Assembly (NCBI GenBank): GCA_026874595.1
Contig: CM049313.1
Span: 68,442,659 to 68,506,658, forward strand
Length of the DNA stretch: 64,000 nucleotides
Direction: 5' to 3'
From: Sipunculus nudus
Lineage: Eukaryota; Annelida; Sipuncula; Golfingiida; Sipunculidae
Every line of letters begins with the position of its first letter. Positions within the stretch are counted from its first letter, which is position 1. A program made the translations under genes and the position numbers. Below the pieces are notes generated by a model that did not search any database, was not told where the DNA came from, and worked only from the letters and a program-made list of their open reading frames with translations. This document shows positions 1 through 13,300 of this stretch, one piece after another.

Positions 1-689
1 CTCTTTCTTGGTTCATGAGTTTTTTTTATCCTTTGCTACACTGACACTTCAGGAAGAAAGAAAGCTTCAACAGTTAAAACAATTGAGCGTGGACTGGACA
101 TTCTTTCTTGTTTTGGTCCCCGTGTGGACAAGTCGGAATTCCTTCACGACCAATCAAGTCTGACAATAATAACAAAAAAATAATCTTTTTTAGAAGGACT
201 TAATACTAATGGGTACATAGAGCTTAAATAATATAATAATTTTACTTTAATAAAGCTTAACTTCTTTTCATTCTTTCCCGATAAAAGTTATTTAAATCAC
301 TACGACAATGACGTAGCTGCATGCTAGTATGGAACATGTTAAACAGAGAGCTAAACAAACGATATATCCGAAATATCTTGACGTTTTTAGGTTTCACAGA
401 GCAAGGAAATTAATTAAAAATTTCGATATAATATATCTTGTTGCTTTATTACCCAATGAATATTTAGCGTGAATCAAAACATGGCGAGTTGGGATATATT
501 CTGGACATTTCTGCTGAGTAGTTCTTTTCAGCATGTCATGTTATATTAAAAAAAAAACTAAATTTATTTATCAAATATAAAGCCACTTATATCAAAACTT
601 TCCCTCACATATTACGTTTTTGTCGGGTATCTTCACACATTTAGTCCTCAAGTCAAAACTTAGTCCTTACTAATTATTGATCAGTCAGA
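1..689. other. AT-rich sequence, nothing recognised
   Basis: This stretch is AT-rich with short A and T runs. I see no open frame with coding character, no splice-site pair and no repeat that recurs in the window. Confidence 0.6.
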
Positions 690-1200
690 CGGAAGCAATA
701 ACGCGATACCAGATGAGAAAATTAATGCGTTCAGACGATCTGTCATTCAGTTCATCTGTCCGAAAGGATAAAATTCTCAAGCCTTTCGGTAATGATAGCC
801 GACTCTGGCTTATCTTATATCCCTGCTATTTCCGATTGGAAGTTACTGCGTATCAACAAGAGAACCCATAATTACGGTATAAATATGCAGTTATCCGATA
901 TTAAATCAAATGAGGAATGGGTTACGTGCCTTCGGGTGCAAAACTTGAATAGCATTAAATCTTCTCATGTAGCCATTTGTAAGAGAACTGATTGAAATAT
1001 GGAGATTAATAAGGAAGATAAAAATAAACTTAAAGATAGATTATAAACATCTACTTTAAAAATGTATTAAATACCTTCTTATAATTAACATTAATTATTA
1101 AATTGTTGGCAAGGAAGATAAAAATAAATTTAAAGAGATAGATAATAAACATCCACTTCGAACATTTATATATCATCCCTTATAATTTATGTTAAATATT
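690..1200 (+). repeat. Copy 1 of an unnamed AT-rich dispersed family
   Basis: The sequence around 733-900 (GACGATCTGTCATTCAGTTC, then AAAGGATAAA, then GGTAATGATAGC) recurs in diverged form at 7495-7745 and 17740-18120, and partly at 1715-1860. Near 955 the motif 'TTAAATCTTCT' is shared with the copy near 7697. A direct duplication of about 98 bp follows: 'AAGGAAGATAAAAATAAA' occurs near 1011 and again near 1111. No coding capacity or terminal repeat is visible. The class of element is unknown and the boundaries are approximate. Confidence 0.55.
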
Positions 1201-1651
1201 GATTTTTACAGAGTTAAACATTTGATTGCAAGCATTTAAAGTCATTAGAATTACCTCTGGATGAAAGATTTAACAAAGTCATGATAATAAAATGAGATGA
1301 TATTAAATCACTATACAATCATGAGAGATCTTTCTTTACCTGAAATTTCTTATTCCTTCTGGAGGGTAACATTAAAAAAATAAACCTAAGCAATTAGCAT
1401 AGTTCCGAACACTTGATCAGTAATGACAGAAATTTTTTTCCAAGTTTGGATAAAATGTTAATAAAAATTGGCTAGAAATATTGAATCATATGATACATTA
1501 GGTGGTATCGCCAATTTCTCCCTGTAAATACCTTGTTTGTTTAACAATGTTGCAGTTTTCATATTTTGAGGTATTAAATAAAAATTAATTGTATAAAGTG
1601 ACTTTAAGAAATGAAAACATAATTATCCATTTACATTATCAGAAAATGAAC

Positions 1652-1690
<39 letters not shown>
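1652..1690. repeat. Compound (TA)n(TG)n microsatellite
   Basis: About seven TA units run directly into about 13 TG units. Confidence 0.95.
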
Positions 1691-1691
<1 letters not shown>

Positions 1692-1714
1692 AAGACATGT
1701 CAGAAGAGAAGAAA

Positions 1715-1860
1715 TTCAATGGTTTTTACGACCTAGCAATTCTGCTATACCATAAATAAATATCTTAGACCTCTCGATAATGAAAACTCAGCCTGAAACC
1801 TATATATTCCTTCTATATCCGGCAGCAGATTATTGAGAATCAATCACAGAACACTTAAGA
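1715..1860 (+). repeat. Fragment of the unnamed AT-rich dispersed family
   Basis: The motif order of the copies at 690, 7495 and 17740 is kept in weaker form: 'ACGACCTAGCAATTC', then 'ATAAATATCTTAGACC', then 'GATAATGAAAACTCAGCC', ending in 'CAGAACACTTA'. The copy is cut off where the GTCCG-head repeat begins at about 1861. Confidence 0.45.
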
Positions 1861-2845
1861 CAAGTGGTCCATGGGTCATGACGCTCAGCTAAATTTGACT
1901 GGTTGCTTATTTCTTTTAAAAATGTTTTATACCGTCTTAAAATGGACGGAAAAATAAAAATTTCAGGGACCTTCTTGAATATTACGTTAGAAGAGTCTGA
2001 GCTAATGGATAATATTTCTGCTCTGTCTGACTGCTCAAAATTATGCTTATGACCAGTAGCATGCAGAATATGGTGCTGTAGTTTAAAATTTCAAAAGACC
2101 AGGAACTAGGTCGTATGCATACAATTTGTACCATCTGACGTTAAAGGTGCTCAAATCATGTTTTTGGCCTGTCAAATGCAGGTTTCCAGTGTGACATGCC
2201 AAGATCTCCTTTGATGTTGGATTTAAAAGATTTTAGGGCTTAAGGATACAATTTTTGCACCATCTGTCAATTCGAACATATATTTGTTTGGCTATTAGCG
2301 CATAGAATATAGCCTGTGCACCATGACCTAATTTCTTGTTTCCAAAGAGATTTGTCTATAACCTTCCTAGAAGATGCCTTAGAAGATTTAAGCCAATTTG
2401 TGCCCCTCTGACATTCAGGGTGCTTTTATGACATGTTTTCTCTAGTAGGTTGCTGAATATAGGTCACAGTATTACAAAGGACATTTGCAAGGGGCCTCCC
2501 TGAATGTTCTGTTGGAATATTCCAGGCCTAATGGATACAATTTGTGTTCATCTGTCTGGGTGCTCAACATCATGATTTCTATCCATAGGTTGCAAAATAT
2601 AGGTGACAGTGACCTAGTTTTAAGTTCGCAAGGACACTTGCCTTGGACCTACCTAAAGTTTATGTGAGAAGATTCTAGGTCTAATGGGTACAATTTAGTT
2701 GTTCCACATCTGAGTACAGCAAATTTTACTTTAGAAGAATCTAGCCCTAATGAATACAATTTGTGTCTATCTTACATTCAGGGTGCTCATATGACATCAT
2801 TTTCCCATAGGTGGCAGAATATAGGTCTCGAAATTACCGGTTAAG
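1861..2845 (-). repeat. GTCCG-head repeat (HINE-like), head lost
   Basis: The family tail reads on the minus strand and appears here as 'CATGGGTCATGACGCTCAGC' near 1872. Inward lie several decayed monomers containing 'GAAGATTCTAGGTCTAATGG'-type blocks and 'AATATAGGTCACAGT'. These match the complement of the monomers at 39873-41998 and the same-strand monomers at 29399-30858. The head with its GTCCGTC run is missing. The element ends against the satellite starting near 2849. Confidence 0.6.
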
Positions 2846-2848
2846 CCT

Positions 2849-4440
2849 TGCCCGGAAGGTTTGGGTTACCCATAACCCGGACATTAAAAGAAACCTTGGA
2901 TAAACACACACTGCAGTATCTATTTAATGCCCGAAGGGTTAGAGTTACCGATATCATGGACATATATCACGAGACCATTAAAAATCACATTCATGAGCAG
3001 TCAGTGCAAGAAGGGTTACGGTTACCTATATAAGACTTCCCGTATAACACATGTGACCCATACTTTGTTGATTCTATGTGGCCAAAGGGCCAGGGGGCCA
3101 ACATATCATGGACGAAAATTGAAACCTGTGAGAAGCACCTACCTTACTGGCTTATCCCTGCCCAAAGGTATAGGGCAACCAATATTAACTGCTTTCAGGG
3201 TTACACATATTACGGACATATTGTTACATGTTACCAGTGTCTGCCGCTTACTTCGCTAATCCATATCTGAGGTGTTGTTCTGTTTCATTTTTTTCTCAGG
3301 AATTCAAGGCAAATACAAAATAGTAACTCCTGGTTCCTGGGAATTACAAATCATTGTTAACAGTTTATGTTTTGCAGTGGTCCAATGTATCCATGGCAAA
3401 TGTAATGGGACTTGGTTCACTATATACCATATTACAGGAGACCTGTGACGCGCACTTACTTAAGTATTCTATGCCCGAAGGGTTAGGGTTACCCAAATCA
3501 TGGACATATCAGTTAATACCTGTGACAACTACTAACCTGTTTAGCCTTCCCTGTAGTGTTGGGGATACCAATTACATGTACATTCAGTGCTGTTTGTGAC
3601 AAACACTTTATCGAGTATTCTTTGCCCGTAGGGTAAGGGTCATCCATATCACATACATATAACATAACGCCAGAAATAGGCGCTTACTCCATTTGTCAAT
3701 GCATGAAGGATTCTGGTTACCCATATTATGGAAAGTCGTTTAATCAATATTACACAAACTTTATGGATTATCGTTGCCTGAACAATCATGGTTACCCATT
3801 TAACGGAGATAAGACGAGATCTGTTTAGCAAGCATTTACTGGAGTTTCCGATGCCCGAAGGGTTAGGGTTACCAATATCACGGACATATAACATAACGCC
3901 ACGGATAAGCGCTTACTCAAATTTTCAATGCATGAAGGATTCTGGTTACCAATATTACGAACATGTCGTATAATAAACATTACACTAACTTGATGGATTA
4001 TCCTTGCCTGAACTGTCATTGTTACCCATTTAACCGAGATAAGATGGAACCGGTAGCAAGCATTTACTGGAGTTTCCCATACCTGAAGGGTGAGGGTTAC
4101 CCATATAACGAACATATAGAAGTACACCAGTGACAACTGCTTACATGAGTATACAATGCTGTAAGGGTTAGAATAAACTATATCAAGGACACAAATGAAA
4201 CATGTGACAAGCACTTTTAAGCGTATTTAATGCCAGAAAGGTTAGGGTTACCCATATCACGCACATGTAAAATGGTTTCAGTGACAAACACTTAATGCAG
4301 TATTCAATGCCCGAAGGGTAAGGATGACCCATATCACGAACTTATAACATGACACCAGTGACAAACCCTTACATCAGTTTTCAATGCATGAAGGATTCTG
4401 GTTACCAACATAACGGATATTTTACACTTTTATAGTAGCA
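2849..4440 (+). repeat. ~77-bp satellite array with GGGTTAGGGTTACC core
   Basis: About 20 diverged monomers share the anchor 'GCCCGAAGGGTTAGGGTTAC' followed by 'CATATCACGGACATATAA' and 'GTGACAAGCACTTA'. Anchors lie near 2851, 2929, 3476, 3624, 3702, 3774, 3853, 3931, 4009, 4082, 4160, 4232, 4309 and 4387. Spacing is mostly 72-80 bp. Between about 3702 and 4082 variants alternate in a fixed order (GCATGAAGGATTCTGG, GCCTGAACAATCATGG, GCCCGAAGGGTTAGGG). This gives a higher-order period near 229 bp. Short open frames here are accidental. Confidence 0.85.
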
Positions 4441-4444
4441 AATA

Positions 4445-6470
4445 GCTGCCATTTACCTCCTAACGCATTGTGTAACCAACGTCCGATTCTCTACATAACT
4501 AAGTACGTGCATTCGGATTTACTTTTTTTTAAGTTATCATGAATAAAAAAAATCCCTTGTGGCATAAAAAAGAATGGGAAACCTCCAATGTTCCAGCACC
4601 GGAAAAGTACAGAATACAAAACAATTTAATTCTTTTAAAGATTTATTGGGATAATAATGGAAATAAACTATAACTTCTCAGGCTAATTTTGAGGACAAAT
4701 ATCGCACGTTAAGCGGAAGTACGATCTGGATGTGCCTAGCCTATATGTATGTTGACATATGTGATGTTCAGGCATCAGTCATCAGGTTGTCGCTGCTATT
4801 GGTCGCCTTGCTCCATGTTTTACTCTGGCACATGGAAGTGGCGGTCAACAGCTAAGCTGAAATGTTGGTAACAGTGTTTGTGCTGTTCTTGATGTAAAAT
4901 CTACAAAACTGTAACCAAAGTTTTCTCATCTCTATCCTTCCAAACTTTGCCATATATATGGCAGAATCGCTTTCATAATATGTAAAGGGAAATGTACATC
5001 TTTTAAAATTGATTGGCTTTACCGAGGGATCTGTACATTATTTCAAAATTTTAGGGCCTTACCGAGGAATCTGTACAAACATGAAGGCTTTGGTTATATC
5101 CATAGTCTCAAGGTTAATCTTGAGTGTGGTTTCAGCCATCGGGGATCAGGTGCTAAACTATGTAATTATGATGCGTATAGAAAACGAGTTTTTTTTTTAA
5201 TCTTGGGTTCGGTGCTTCAGTTTAGTTGACTAAAAGAAAAAACGAGACCTAAAATATATATATTCGCAAATTGAAAAAAATATCAAGTATGGACTTTTTA
5301 TCTATTTTTGATTTAATAATGCAATTTCACAATATCTGAATCTTATAAATTATAATAATAGTTTGAAAATCAGAGGTTTTTCGCTGTTTATTCAGAGGTA
5401 CTTTTAAAACGTATGTTAAGCAGATATGTTTATAACTTGCAATTTCTCCAGAACTAATATGAGTCAATTTTAAAGAATCACACTAGTACATGGAAAAAAA
5501 ACAAGAACATTGTGCATTTCTATTCGGAATTCAGATTTTACAATTCTGATTAATGTGAATACAAAAAAAATTAAAATTAGTTATTGATAACATGAGAAGG
5601 GACATTTTTAGAAAGATGTAATAAAATATCCAATGAAATGGTCTCTTTCTACAACATGCATGAAGTGCACGGTCAACCGTAGGAAAAAATTAAAAAGTAT
5701 ACGTTTTGTTTGTTAGCTGGACATCTAAAAAAGTACTTTATGAAATACAAAGGTAACACAGTCAGACTTACTGATTGAATGTGCTAATAATAGCCTGCCA
5801 AGTCATGTTCCTTAGATGAAGCAAGACTTGTTACACTCGGATAGAATATTTAAAACATTAACAATTAACTTTTTTAAAAGTTTTCAATATTTTTTTTCTG
5901 TTCATACTTCTTTCCAGATTTTTAATAGACTAATATTTATTCTCCTTTGCTAGAGAAATAAATGTGACATGTATTGCAGACAAATACTTGTTGATGCCAA
6001 TAAAAACTTAGATAAACATGCTCGACATGATTTTTCCAATTGAATGAGACGATAAACTACGATAAGGTGGTGATTATAATGGAAGCGCGCACTGGTCGGT
6101 CTCGGCTTTGGTTCTAGCTGGCACACTGATTTTTCATTTGTATAAACTGCTCATAATAAAGTAGCAAAGGTAGCTTGAAATTACACCAAAAGCTGTGATT
6201 TAACTGTATATTTAGAAGTGTTATAATAATAATTTACTGAACAAAATATGGTAATGGGGAAAATAATCCAAAATTGAATTTGCTCGAGGCACAATGTTAG
6301 AAAATGTCCGCCCATCTTGGTCACGAAAAGGGCCATTGAGTTATAAAAAATGCCTTTCTCTATTGATAAACTGGCCACGAAAACGCGTTCACAGTCATTG
6401 CCGACCGATGTCGACCTTGTACCGGAGACGGTTTATTGGAAATAAAGTTCTGGGCTTCTTATTCTACCCT
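4445..6470. other. AT-rich sequence, nothing recognised
   Basis: No supported gene is visible. Only homopolymer A/T runs and a short near-repeat (TTACCGAGGGATCTGTACA near 5020 and a similar block near 5061) stand out. Confidence 0.55.
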
Positions 6471-6473
6471 CGC

Positions 6474-7152
6474 GAGGCAGTGGAAAATAATCTAAAGAAG
6501 CAACTGATTTGCGCTTCTAAAGAAGCAACTGATTTTCACGCTGCCAGCTTTGACTGTTTATGATATATTTAGACACCAGATGGCGGTTCCTTGTCTGCTG
6601 AAAAAACGTGCGTATGATGTGACAAGAAGCCAACCAGGTGCCAATAAACAAACACTCGACAGGCATCCTTGCTCCGCCTATACCTGCACTTCAAACGCCG
6701 CTTGATAAAAGTTTACGGTCGAATTTTAATTGCTCCCTCTGCATTCTCGCATCATCGACCGATTCGATTATGACATTATGACTGTGTTAGCGTAGCCATG
6801 TATCTTTAGTCTGCAGAGCTGAAACCAGGCAGCGAGGTGTGCAAGCAGCCTTTGTTGTACTAGTCGTTTTAATTACAGCTCACCGGCCGAGCATCCTGTG
6901 TGCCCAAGGCCCTAAGCAAACCACGTCTGAGCCTGTGGCCTGTTCAGACGGTTGCCGAGGCGATGAGCTGTCACTCAAAACGAAATGAACATGATTGGCT
7001 CCGTGTATTATTCGCCTGGCTTTGTCTTCCAGCACAAGGTCTCATCTGATTGGACAAAAATACAGTGCTCCCCTCTGGTGTAGCAATTTCAGGATACTAG
7101 GTCACAACAAACAGCGCTTACGATAAAGGCAGTAGGCCTATAGTTAAAGTGC
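6474..7152 (+). repeat. Dispersed repeat, copy A (inverted relative at 41245-41685)
   Basis: This is a moderately GC-rich block whose complement recurs about 34 kb away. Shared landmarks in order are 'TTCTAAAGAAGC', 'CTTTGACTGTTTATGAT', 'TTGTCTGCTGAAAAAA', 'CGACAGGCATC', 'GAGCCTGTGGCC', 'GGTTGCCGAGGCGATGAG', 'GTCTTCCAGCACA', 'TCTCATCTGATTGGAC' and 'AGTAGGCCTATAG'. Copy A has an extra block of about 200 bp between roughly 6680 and 6900. It also has an internal duplication of 'AAAGAAGCAACTGATTT'. No protein or terminal inverted repeat was recognised. Confidence 0.65.
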
Positions 7153-7494
7153 TGTGTAAAGAGCGTGTTCTTATTCAAGAGCAGGTTGATATTTCCTACC
7201 GAATGTAACTTGTTTTTTCATGAAAATCGAATGCTCAGTGATCTACATTTTAAGATCTCATTCATTCATCCATATTCCCGGCTGATAGAATAAACAGGCG
7301 TTGGTTTTATTATATAATGCATTGATTTAGTTACATCCGGCTATATTTTCCAAACTATTTTCTGCAGCTGGGAATTGCAGTTAGTTTACTTCTTAAAGCA
7401 TTATTGTCTCGTCACAACAACAGGCGAATAATATACATAATCATATAATAAGCCGCAGAAATAAATTTGTCAATGAATGAAATTAATTTCTGAC

Positions 7495-7745
7495 TTTTGA
7501 CGGTCTGACCATCAGTTCATCAATCTAAAGGATAAATATCTTAATTCCTTGGGTAATGATAGCTCAGTCTAGCCTTAATATAGATTATTCAGTATCAATC
7601 GGAAGTCATTTTATCACGATTTAACTCTGAAATCTCCATGCATTGAATAAAACCATGATTAGTTTAAGAGTATTCCGTGGAAATTCATATAGCTTTAAAT
7701 CTTCTTGTATGGTTATTTATTGTAGAAACTTAATAGGTTTAATCA
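7495..7745 (+). repeat. Copy of the unnamed AT-rich dispersed family
   Basis: 'GACGGTCTGACCATCAGTTC', 'AAAGGATAAATATCTTAATTCC', 'GGTAATGATAGCTCAGTC' and 'CATTTTATCACG' appear in the same order as at 690-1200 and 17740-18120. The end near 'TTTAAATCTTCTTGTATGG' also matches copy 1. Confidence 0.55.
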
Positions 7746-7749
7746 TAAT

Positions 7750-10260
7750 ATAGAATATATCAAATGTTTACTTTACAGTCATTATCCTGCTTGTAATGAG
7801 CAAAAAAATATTTGATTCCTCGTACAGTAAAATAATCGATTACTCATTCCATCATATTTATATCTATACTTATAAAATGTTAAGATTTACGTTGTCATGG
7901 CGGAACACAATATAAGGTGATATAGAGTATTAAATGTGTATTCTACACTTATTTATAGTAAGATTGGTTAACTTGAATCAAATTATACATTGAAACGTTA
8001 TATATTGGTATGGAACCTTATAATAACAGATCATGTAATCGTGGCGAGCATAAATTTTGGTAACGGAGATAAAAAAAATCAGATTCCGCAACACTAGTTA
8101 TCGTGAAATGTCCAGGGATAAGAATGAAAGATTAGTGTTTCTGTTAACAAATAATTTTAATTTATTCTTGGAACAATCCTACCATTACGATACACAAAAT
8201 CAAAACAATTACACAGTATTTAAGACATAACAATCATAAAAATTAACATTACCAGCCGGATCTTAGGCTTTGATATCTGGATTCCCTACTGTCACAGTCC
8301 AAAATGAGTCTTTTAGCACAAATAATCCACGTGAACAGTTCAAGTAAATCTTCCCGGTGATTAGTCCAAAAGCAACGGCAAAGAGATGACAATCTGTATA
8401 AATACTGTATAAGGTCTGTTTTAAGTCCGTAAAATATCTGTAACTATGCAATTATCGGAGTAGGTCCCAAGACTGACGAGAAAGTCGCACCTTTTCGTGC
8501 CCGCTGCTATTTTTCTTTCCCCCGGCTCAAAACACAGCCCCTATTTATAGCTTCCCCCCCCCCCCCCCCGAAGTCCAGAAGGTTCTAGTCCGGGACATTC
8601 CAAAGAAAAAACTCGAAAGTTTTAGACACAGCGACGTCTTTACATTCTGCAGGTAAACCAGATTTCTTCAAGTGCGATTCCCATAGCAACGGACAGGGCT
8701 TTGGTCCAACGCGAATCAAAACACCAGGCACATATCAATAACGCAAACCCCCTTGAAAAAGAAACAGATACATATAACAATAGTAAATGTTTTGATAAAA
8801 GAAATCTTATATTGTGTATTGATTATCGTTACCTAGTTTAAATCTTTGGGCAGTTTTGAAACCGTATTAACGCTTTATTGAAAATTAAAAAAGTTAAAAA
8901 AATACTATTAAAAGTATGTACAATTAAATTTTGAAAAATAAAAACAGCATTATACATTGGTTCATGAGAATTCATCAGCTTTAGTGTTCCTGCTTTGTTG
9001 TTTGTTCACTTAGTATTTTTGTCGTAGCATTAAAACATAAATAATTGTTAGATCAACCGGCAATGGCAATTATGCTCGATACCCGAACTACCAAGAGGAA
9101 CAATTTATTTTCAAGAATTCTTAAAAAAAACGTGTCATATTTCTCTACGATTCTTGGAATATAATGCTTTGTTGAGCGGCTCAGCTGATTGCGACTTGCT
9201 GCTTAATTGAACAGGCGCGCAAATGGAACTTGCAGTGTGTTGCTGGAGATTGTTTTGCAAAAATAATGTGTTATTTTGAAGATGCCCTTTATTTTAAGCA
9301 GTAACACATCAGTGGACTCCTAATGGTTTTAATGAGTAAACGTATAAATCAAATATTGACGAAGGAATGCAATACTAAAGATTTTAATCATTAAGCGTAA
9401 CCACAATTGTGTTAGTGAATGTAATATGACATTTCTTAAAATTTAAGGCAACATTTTGTTCTAGCCAAAAATGCACCGGCAAAATAATAAGAAATATAAA
9501 GTAACTTCAACCATATTTTACCAATTAAGATGCATATAATCAAGATCAAGTTGTTAGAATGACAATTTTATCACAGGAGCGCCAAGTTATAAATTAAGAA
9601 TATTTGAAAAAACACTGATGTCTGCATATGGTGTCTTTGTATTGATTAACTGATCGAACAATATTAAATGTTTTCGGTATGGAAACCCAGAGCCGTCATA
9701 AGAGAAATAAAGCTAGGGAATTGAGCTGGTGAACCGTGACATAAGTTTCCCCATGCGCTTTATCAATAGCTTACACTTCTATTAAAACTGTTTGCTGAAT
9801 AAATTTCGACGGTAACTCGGGATTTCTGTACATGGGAAAAGAAATAATGCCGCAGTCATTGGATATTATTAAGGTTTAGAGTTCATCTATCATTTTGTTT
9901 ACGTTTTTTTAATTTCATTTGGATTGTAAAACTAGGGAATGAGCTAATTTAACGCCATTACTACGCAGTGGGTTCTACAGTTTGACCTCTCGACATATTT
10001 ATTATAATTTCATAAATTATAAAATTATCTCACGTCACGTCAATTACTACAACATACATTAAATCGTTTTTTTAATTGTGGCACTGATGTACCAAGTATG
10101 TTATTTCTGTTTAGAAGTAATATTGTTTTCAATATTATCTGACGTCCCAGAAAAATATGCCATCAGTTATCATAGAACAATCTTTTAAAGAAAATTGACG
10201 ATATGCAGAAACAGAAACTCATTGGCGGAAGTCTGCTCTCCCAGAGCGCTTTCTAGTTCA
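7750..10260. other. AT-rich sequence with a C homopolymer, nothing else recognised
   Basis: No coding exon or structured repeat was recognised. A C tract lies near 8556-8569. The segment 8460-8720 is somewhat richer in GC than its surroundings but has no convincing open frame. Confidence 0.5.
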
Positions 10261-10261
10261 A

Positions 10262-10264
<3 letters not shown>

Positions 10265-10352
<88 letters not shown>
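10265..10352. repeat. (TA)n microsatellite
   Basis: Near-pure TA repeats with a few interruptions. The 'YIYIYI' open frames across it are accidental. Confidence 0.95.
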
Positions 10353-10383
10353 GATTTATAAATATTCATATGAACGCAGTTAA

Positions 10384-13300
10384 ACATTTTTATATTATTA
10401 TTTAATTGCTCAAGACATGTTTTACAAACACTTATGTCTATAAGTTACTCTTTTCAATATAAAGTTAATTACCTTCTATATACATACTTAAATATATGCA
10501 AAGTAGAGATGTAATCATTATATATATTTGCAAATATCTAGCAGAACACGACCCATCAACGGCCTAAAGCACACGAGCACACAGTATGAAAGATTTGATT
10601 TTTTTTTCATAACCGCCACAGGAGTCCTTATTTGCGATAGAGGCCCAATAATTCCATTCACTTTACATTACATATGAGTGCATTCATTATTCTGTGAACA
10701 TCCCATGCTAATCCTACGGTGAGGTAAATCCTTCAGTTTCAATTCAATGTGCGTTAATGACGATATACCTGCTTACTTTTGTTTTCCGGAAGAACATAAC
10801 ATTCACATAACAAATGACAAGCTTTCTTTTTGTTGATTACAACTTCCCAGAAATAAAAACTTTGAAAGAAGAAAACAAAACCTATAGGAAGAAAAAAGTG
10901 CCATATTGAGAAAATGGAACGGGTCTTAAAAAAAATATATGAGAAAATGACAAATGCATAATTCAGCAAAACATATCTTCTTGACGCATCATAGAATAAA
11001 TTTATTTTTAACTTCATATCGGAGCTGCAATGTAGGAATGTAAGCATTACATATTTACTCACAGGACCGCCTTGATGTATGAATGGTCAACATTTCTAGA
11101 AGCTTAAGAAGTAATTCTGTACTCTAAAGTACATAGCTTACACATGTACCTAAAAGCATGCGCTAATTATCCCTTTGCTTTTATAAAGCCTTTCATAATA
11201 AAAACAATTCCAAGACGATATGCTGAACATTTCAACTTAAAATAAAAAAAAATCACCTGCTTCCTCTTTAGAATTTATGTGATTCCCTCTGCATAAATAT
11301 TATTTAACTGTGGGTAATTTCAACTAAGAAAGTTATAGTGAACATGTGAGGAATGTGTGACCTTTTTTATATACGAATCTTTAGTATATATGTAACGAGC
11401 ATATTTTTATAAACTCAACACACCTGTAACTGAAGTTGGTTTGTTGCGTATGTGCAAATGCTGAAAGGTCAATAGCAGCAGTTTGCAAATCTCTAATATG
11501 TTGAACGTGCCGGCAAATACTATTGTTGAATACGTTTTGATTATTTTGGCATGTTATAAACAAGTAGATAAAAACAAAACAAATAGACTGTACCATGTGA
11601 TATATTTTTATTACAGGTTAGAAGAACTGCCTTTAGTTGATTGGAGTCGGATATCGAAATTTGCCCTTTTAAAATCTGGCAGTCGATAATGCCTTATATC
11701 ATTAAGTCAGTTCGTTTTCTATTTTATCGTAGCTATGTATCCATTGCCGGAAAAACGGATACAAGCCCAGTGAGGAGTGTCCAGAGGCAAGGTTGTTATA
11801 TTTATTTTGATTTACAGCTCTGCTGGCTCGGTCACCCGCGTTCACAGGGCTCATGTTTACGAAGAGAATCCCGACATTCGGCGCAAAGCCCTATGAATGG
11901 GGGTTACCGGACCGGTTGGGTATCAAATGGTGTCTCCAAGCTACTTCAAAGATCGCCTGTCTTGTTTCGTCCACTTACAATAAGGCCGAATTGCTAGAAT
12001 CCTAGCTCATGATCGTCCCAATGAGCAGTCAGTAAAATCATTGAAATAGAGGGTACACACCGCTCATAGACACGAATATATATTTTCCCCTCTTACTTTG
12101 AATGCGTGTTTTGAAGGGTAATTCTTATATAGTCAGTCCTATGTCAAAGATTTACCATGACACCAGCTTATTCTGAGAGAGGTGTTCTTGCGTATTTCTG
12201 TAAGCCTTGTTGATTTCCCAGTGGGTGAAACCAACTAACTGACTGGTCTACTCCGAAATGTCGGAAGACAGTGACGGTTTTTATTAACTTCAAAAACTGT
12301 AAGCTGTAAGCTGGTATTCCTTATTTCTACCCAAACCCTTGGGTTAGTCATGCCAGATGCCTAAATGAACACGGTATGGTGTAAGCCTGAATCATTTCTT
12401 TTAACTTGATAAACTTTCATTGCATTGAAGATTAGCCCAACAGAGGGAAACGAAGAAATCGATACGAATCACAAGGCTTTTACAAGTGCCGCCCTTGTTC
12501 CATGACTCTAAATAACAAATTACCCAATCAAACATGGAGACTAGTATTCCATTCACCCTCAATATTAATGAAATTATAATTATTTCGGAAAAGATAGCAT
12601 TTTCAAAGAACATTATATACAGCTGAATTAGCACTTTGTAATTTGTAGAGCAACCGGCCTCACTTTCCAATATATATTTTATTATCGTACTTCAAAAATT
12701 GTTATTAAGAAGCACGGAACGATCGTTCATATTTATATATTCATTAAATCAAGAACTCGGGATATTTTCAGCCAATTAATTTGTGTATCAGTTTCAAACA
12801 ATGGCGGAGTAAACAAACCATGAATCTAAATATATTTCCCACCTGGTTCCTTGCTTATACATGCAAAGATGTGGTCGAATTGTCACAAATGCGTCAATGT
12901 AGGGTCATGGATACCATGGTTTATCTGTGGGATATACGCTGTAGCCAGAGTGAATGAATAATGCTTACTTTATCCTGCTAAACATAGATTATGGGGATTA
13001 AAAACGTATTTTGAATCAGTGGAGGTGAGACTTAAAGCGTTTGTTTGTTGCTTAATACATAGTCGAGACACCATAAAACTAAACTAACATTTTATATATA
13101 GATGTCAAAAGAAATTATGTATGTGGTGTGTGGGGTAGTGTGTGAGAGAGTTTATATCTTGCCAGTGTTATGACACAGAAAAGATCACTCGCTTAAATTG
13201 TGTTCATTATTCTAATGTTCTTAATTTGCGGGTATTGCTATAGGTTGACAGGTTTTAACAAAGAAAATGGAAATTTCATATTTATGACAAGTGCCTAAAC

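Noticed and set aside
3476-3500. TTAGGG-like sequence as an interstitial telomere
   Set aside because: The TTAGGG step occurs once per 77-bp monomer and not in tandem hexamers, so it is part of a satellite unit.
2927-4214. Open frames of up to 129 codons inside the satellite
   Set aside because: They follow the monomer period on both strands and have no coding composition.
10195-10383. Open frames of repeated Tyr-Ile across (TA)n tracts here and at 20.4, 23.0, 33.6, 43.6, 43.9 and 45.2-45.6 kb
   Set aside because: TA repeats have no stop codon in the TAT/ATA reading and give such frames automatically.
11641-11997. 118-codon plus-strand frame with a possible acceptor near 11816
   Set aside because: No recognisable motif, no matching donor, and the first half is ordinary AT-rich sequence.
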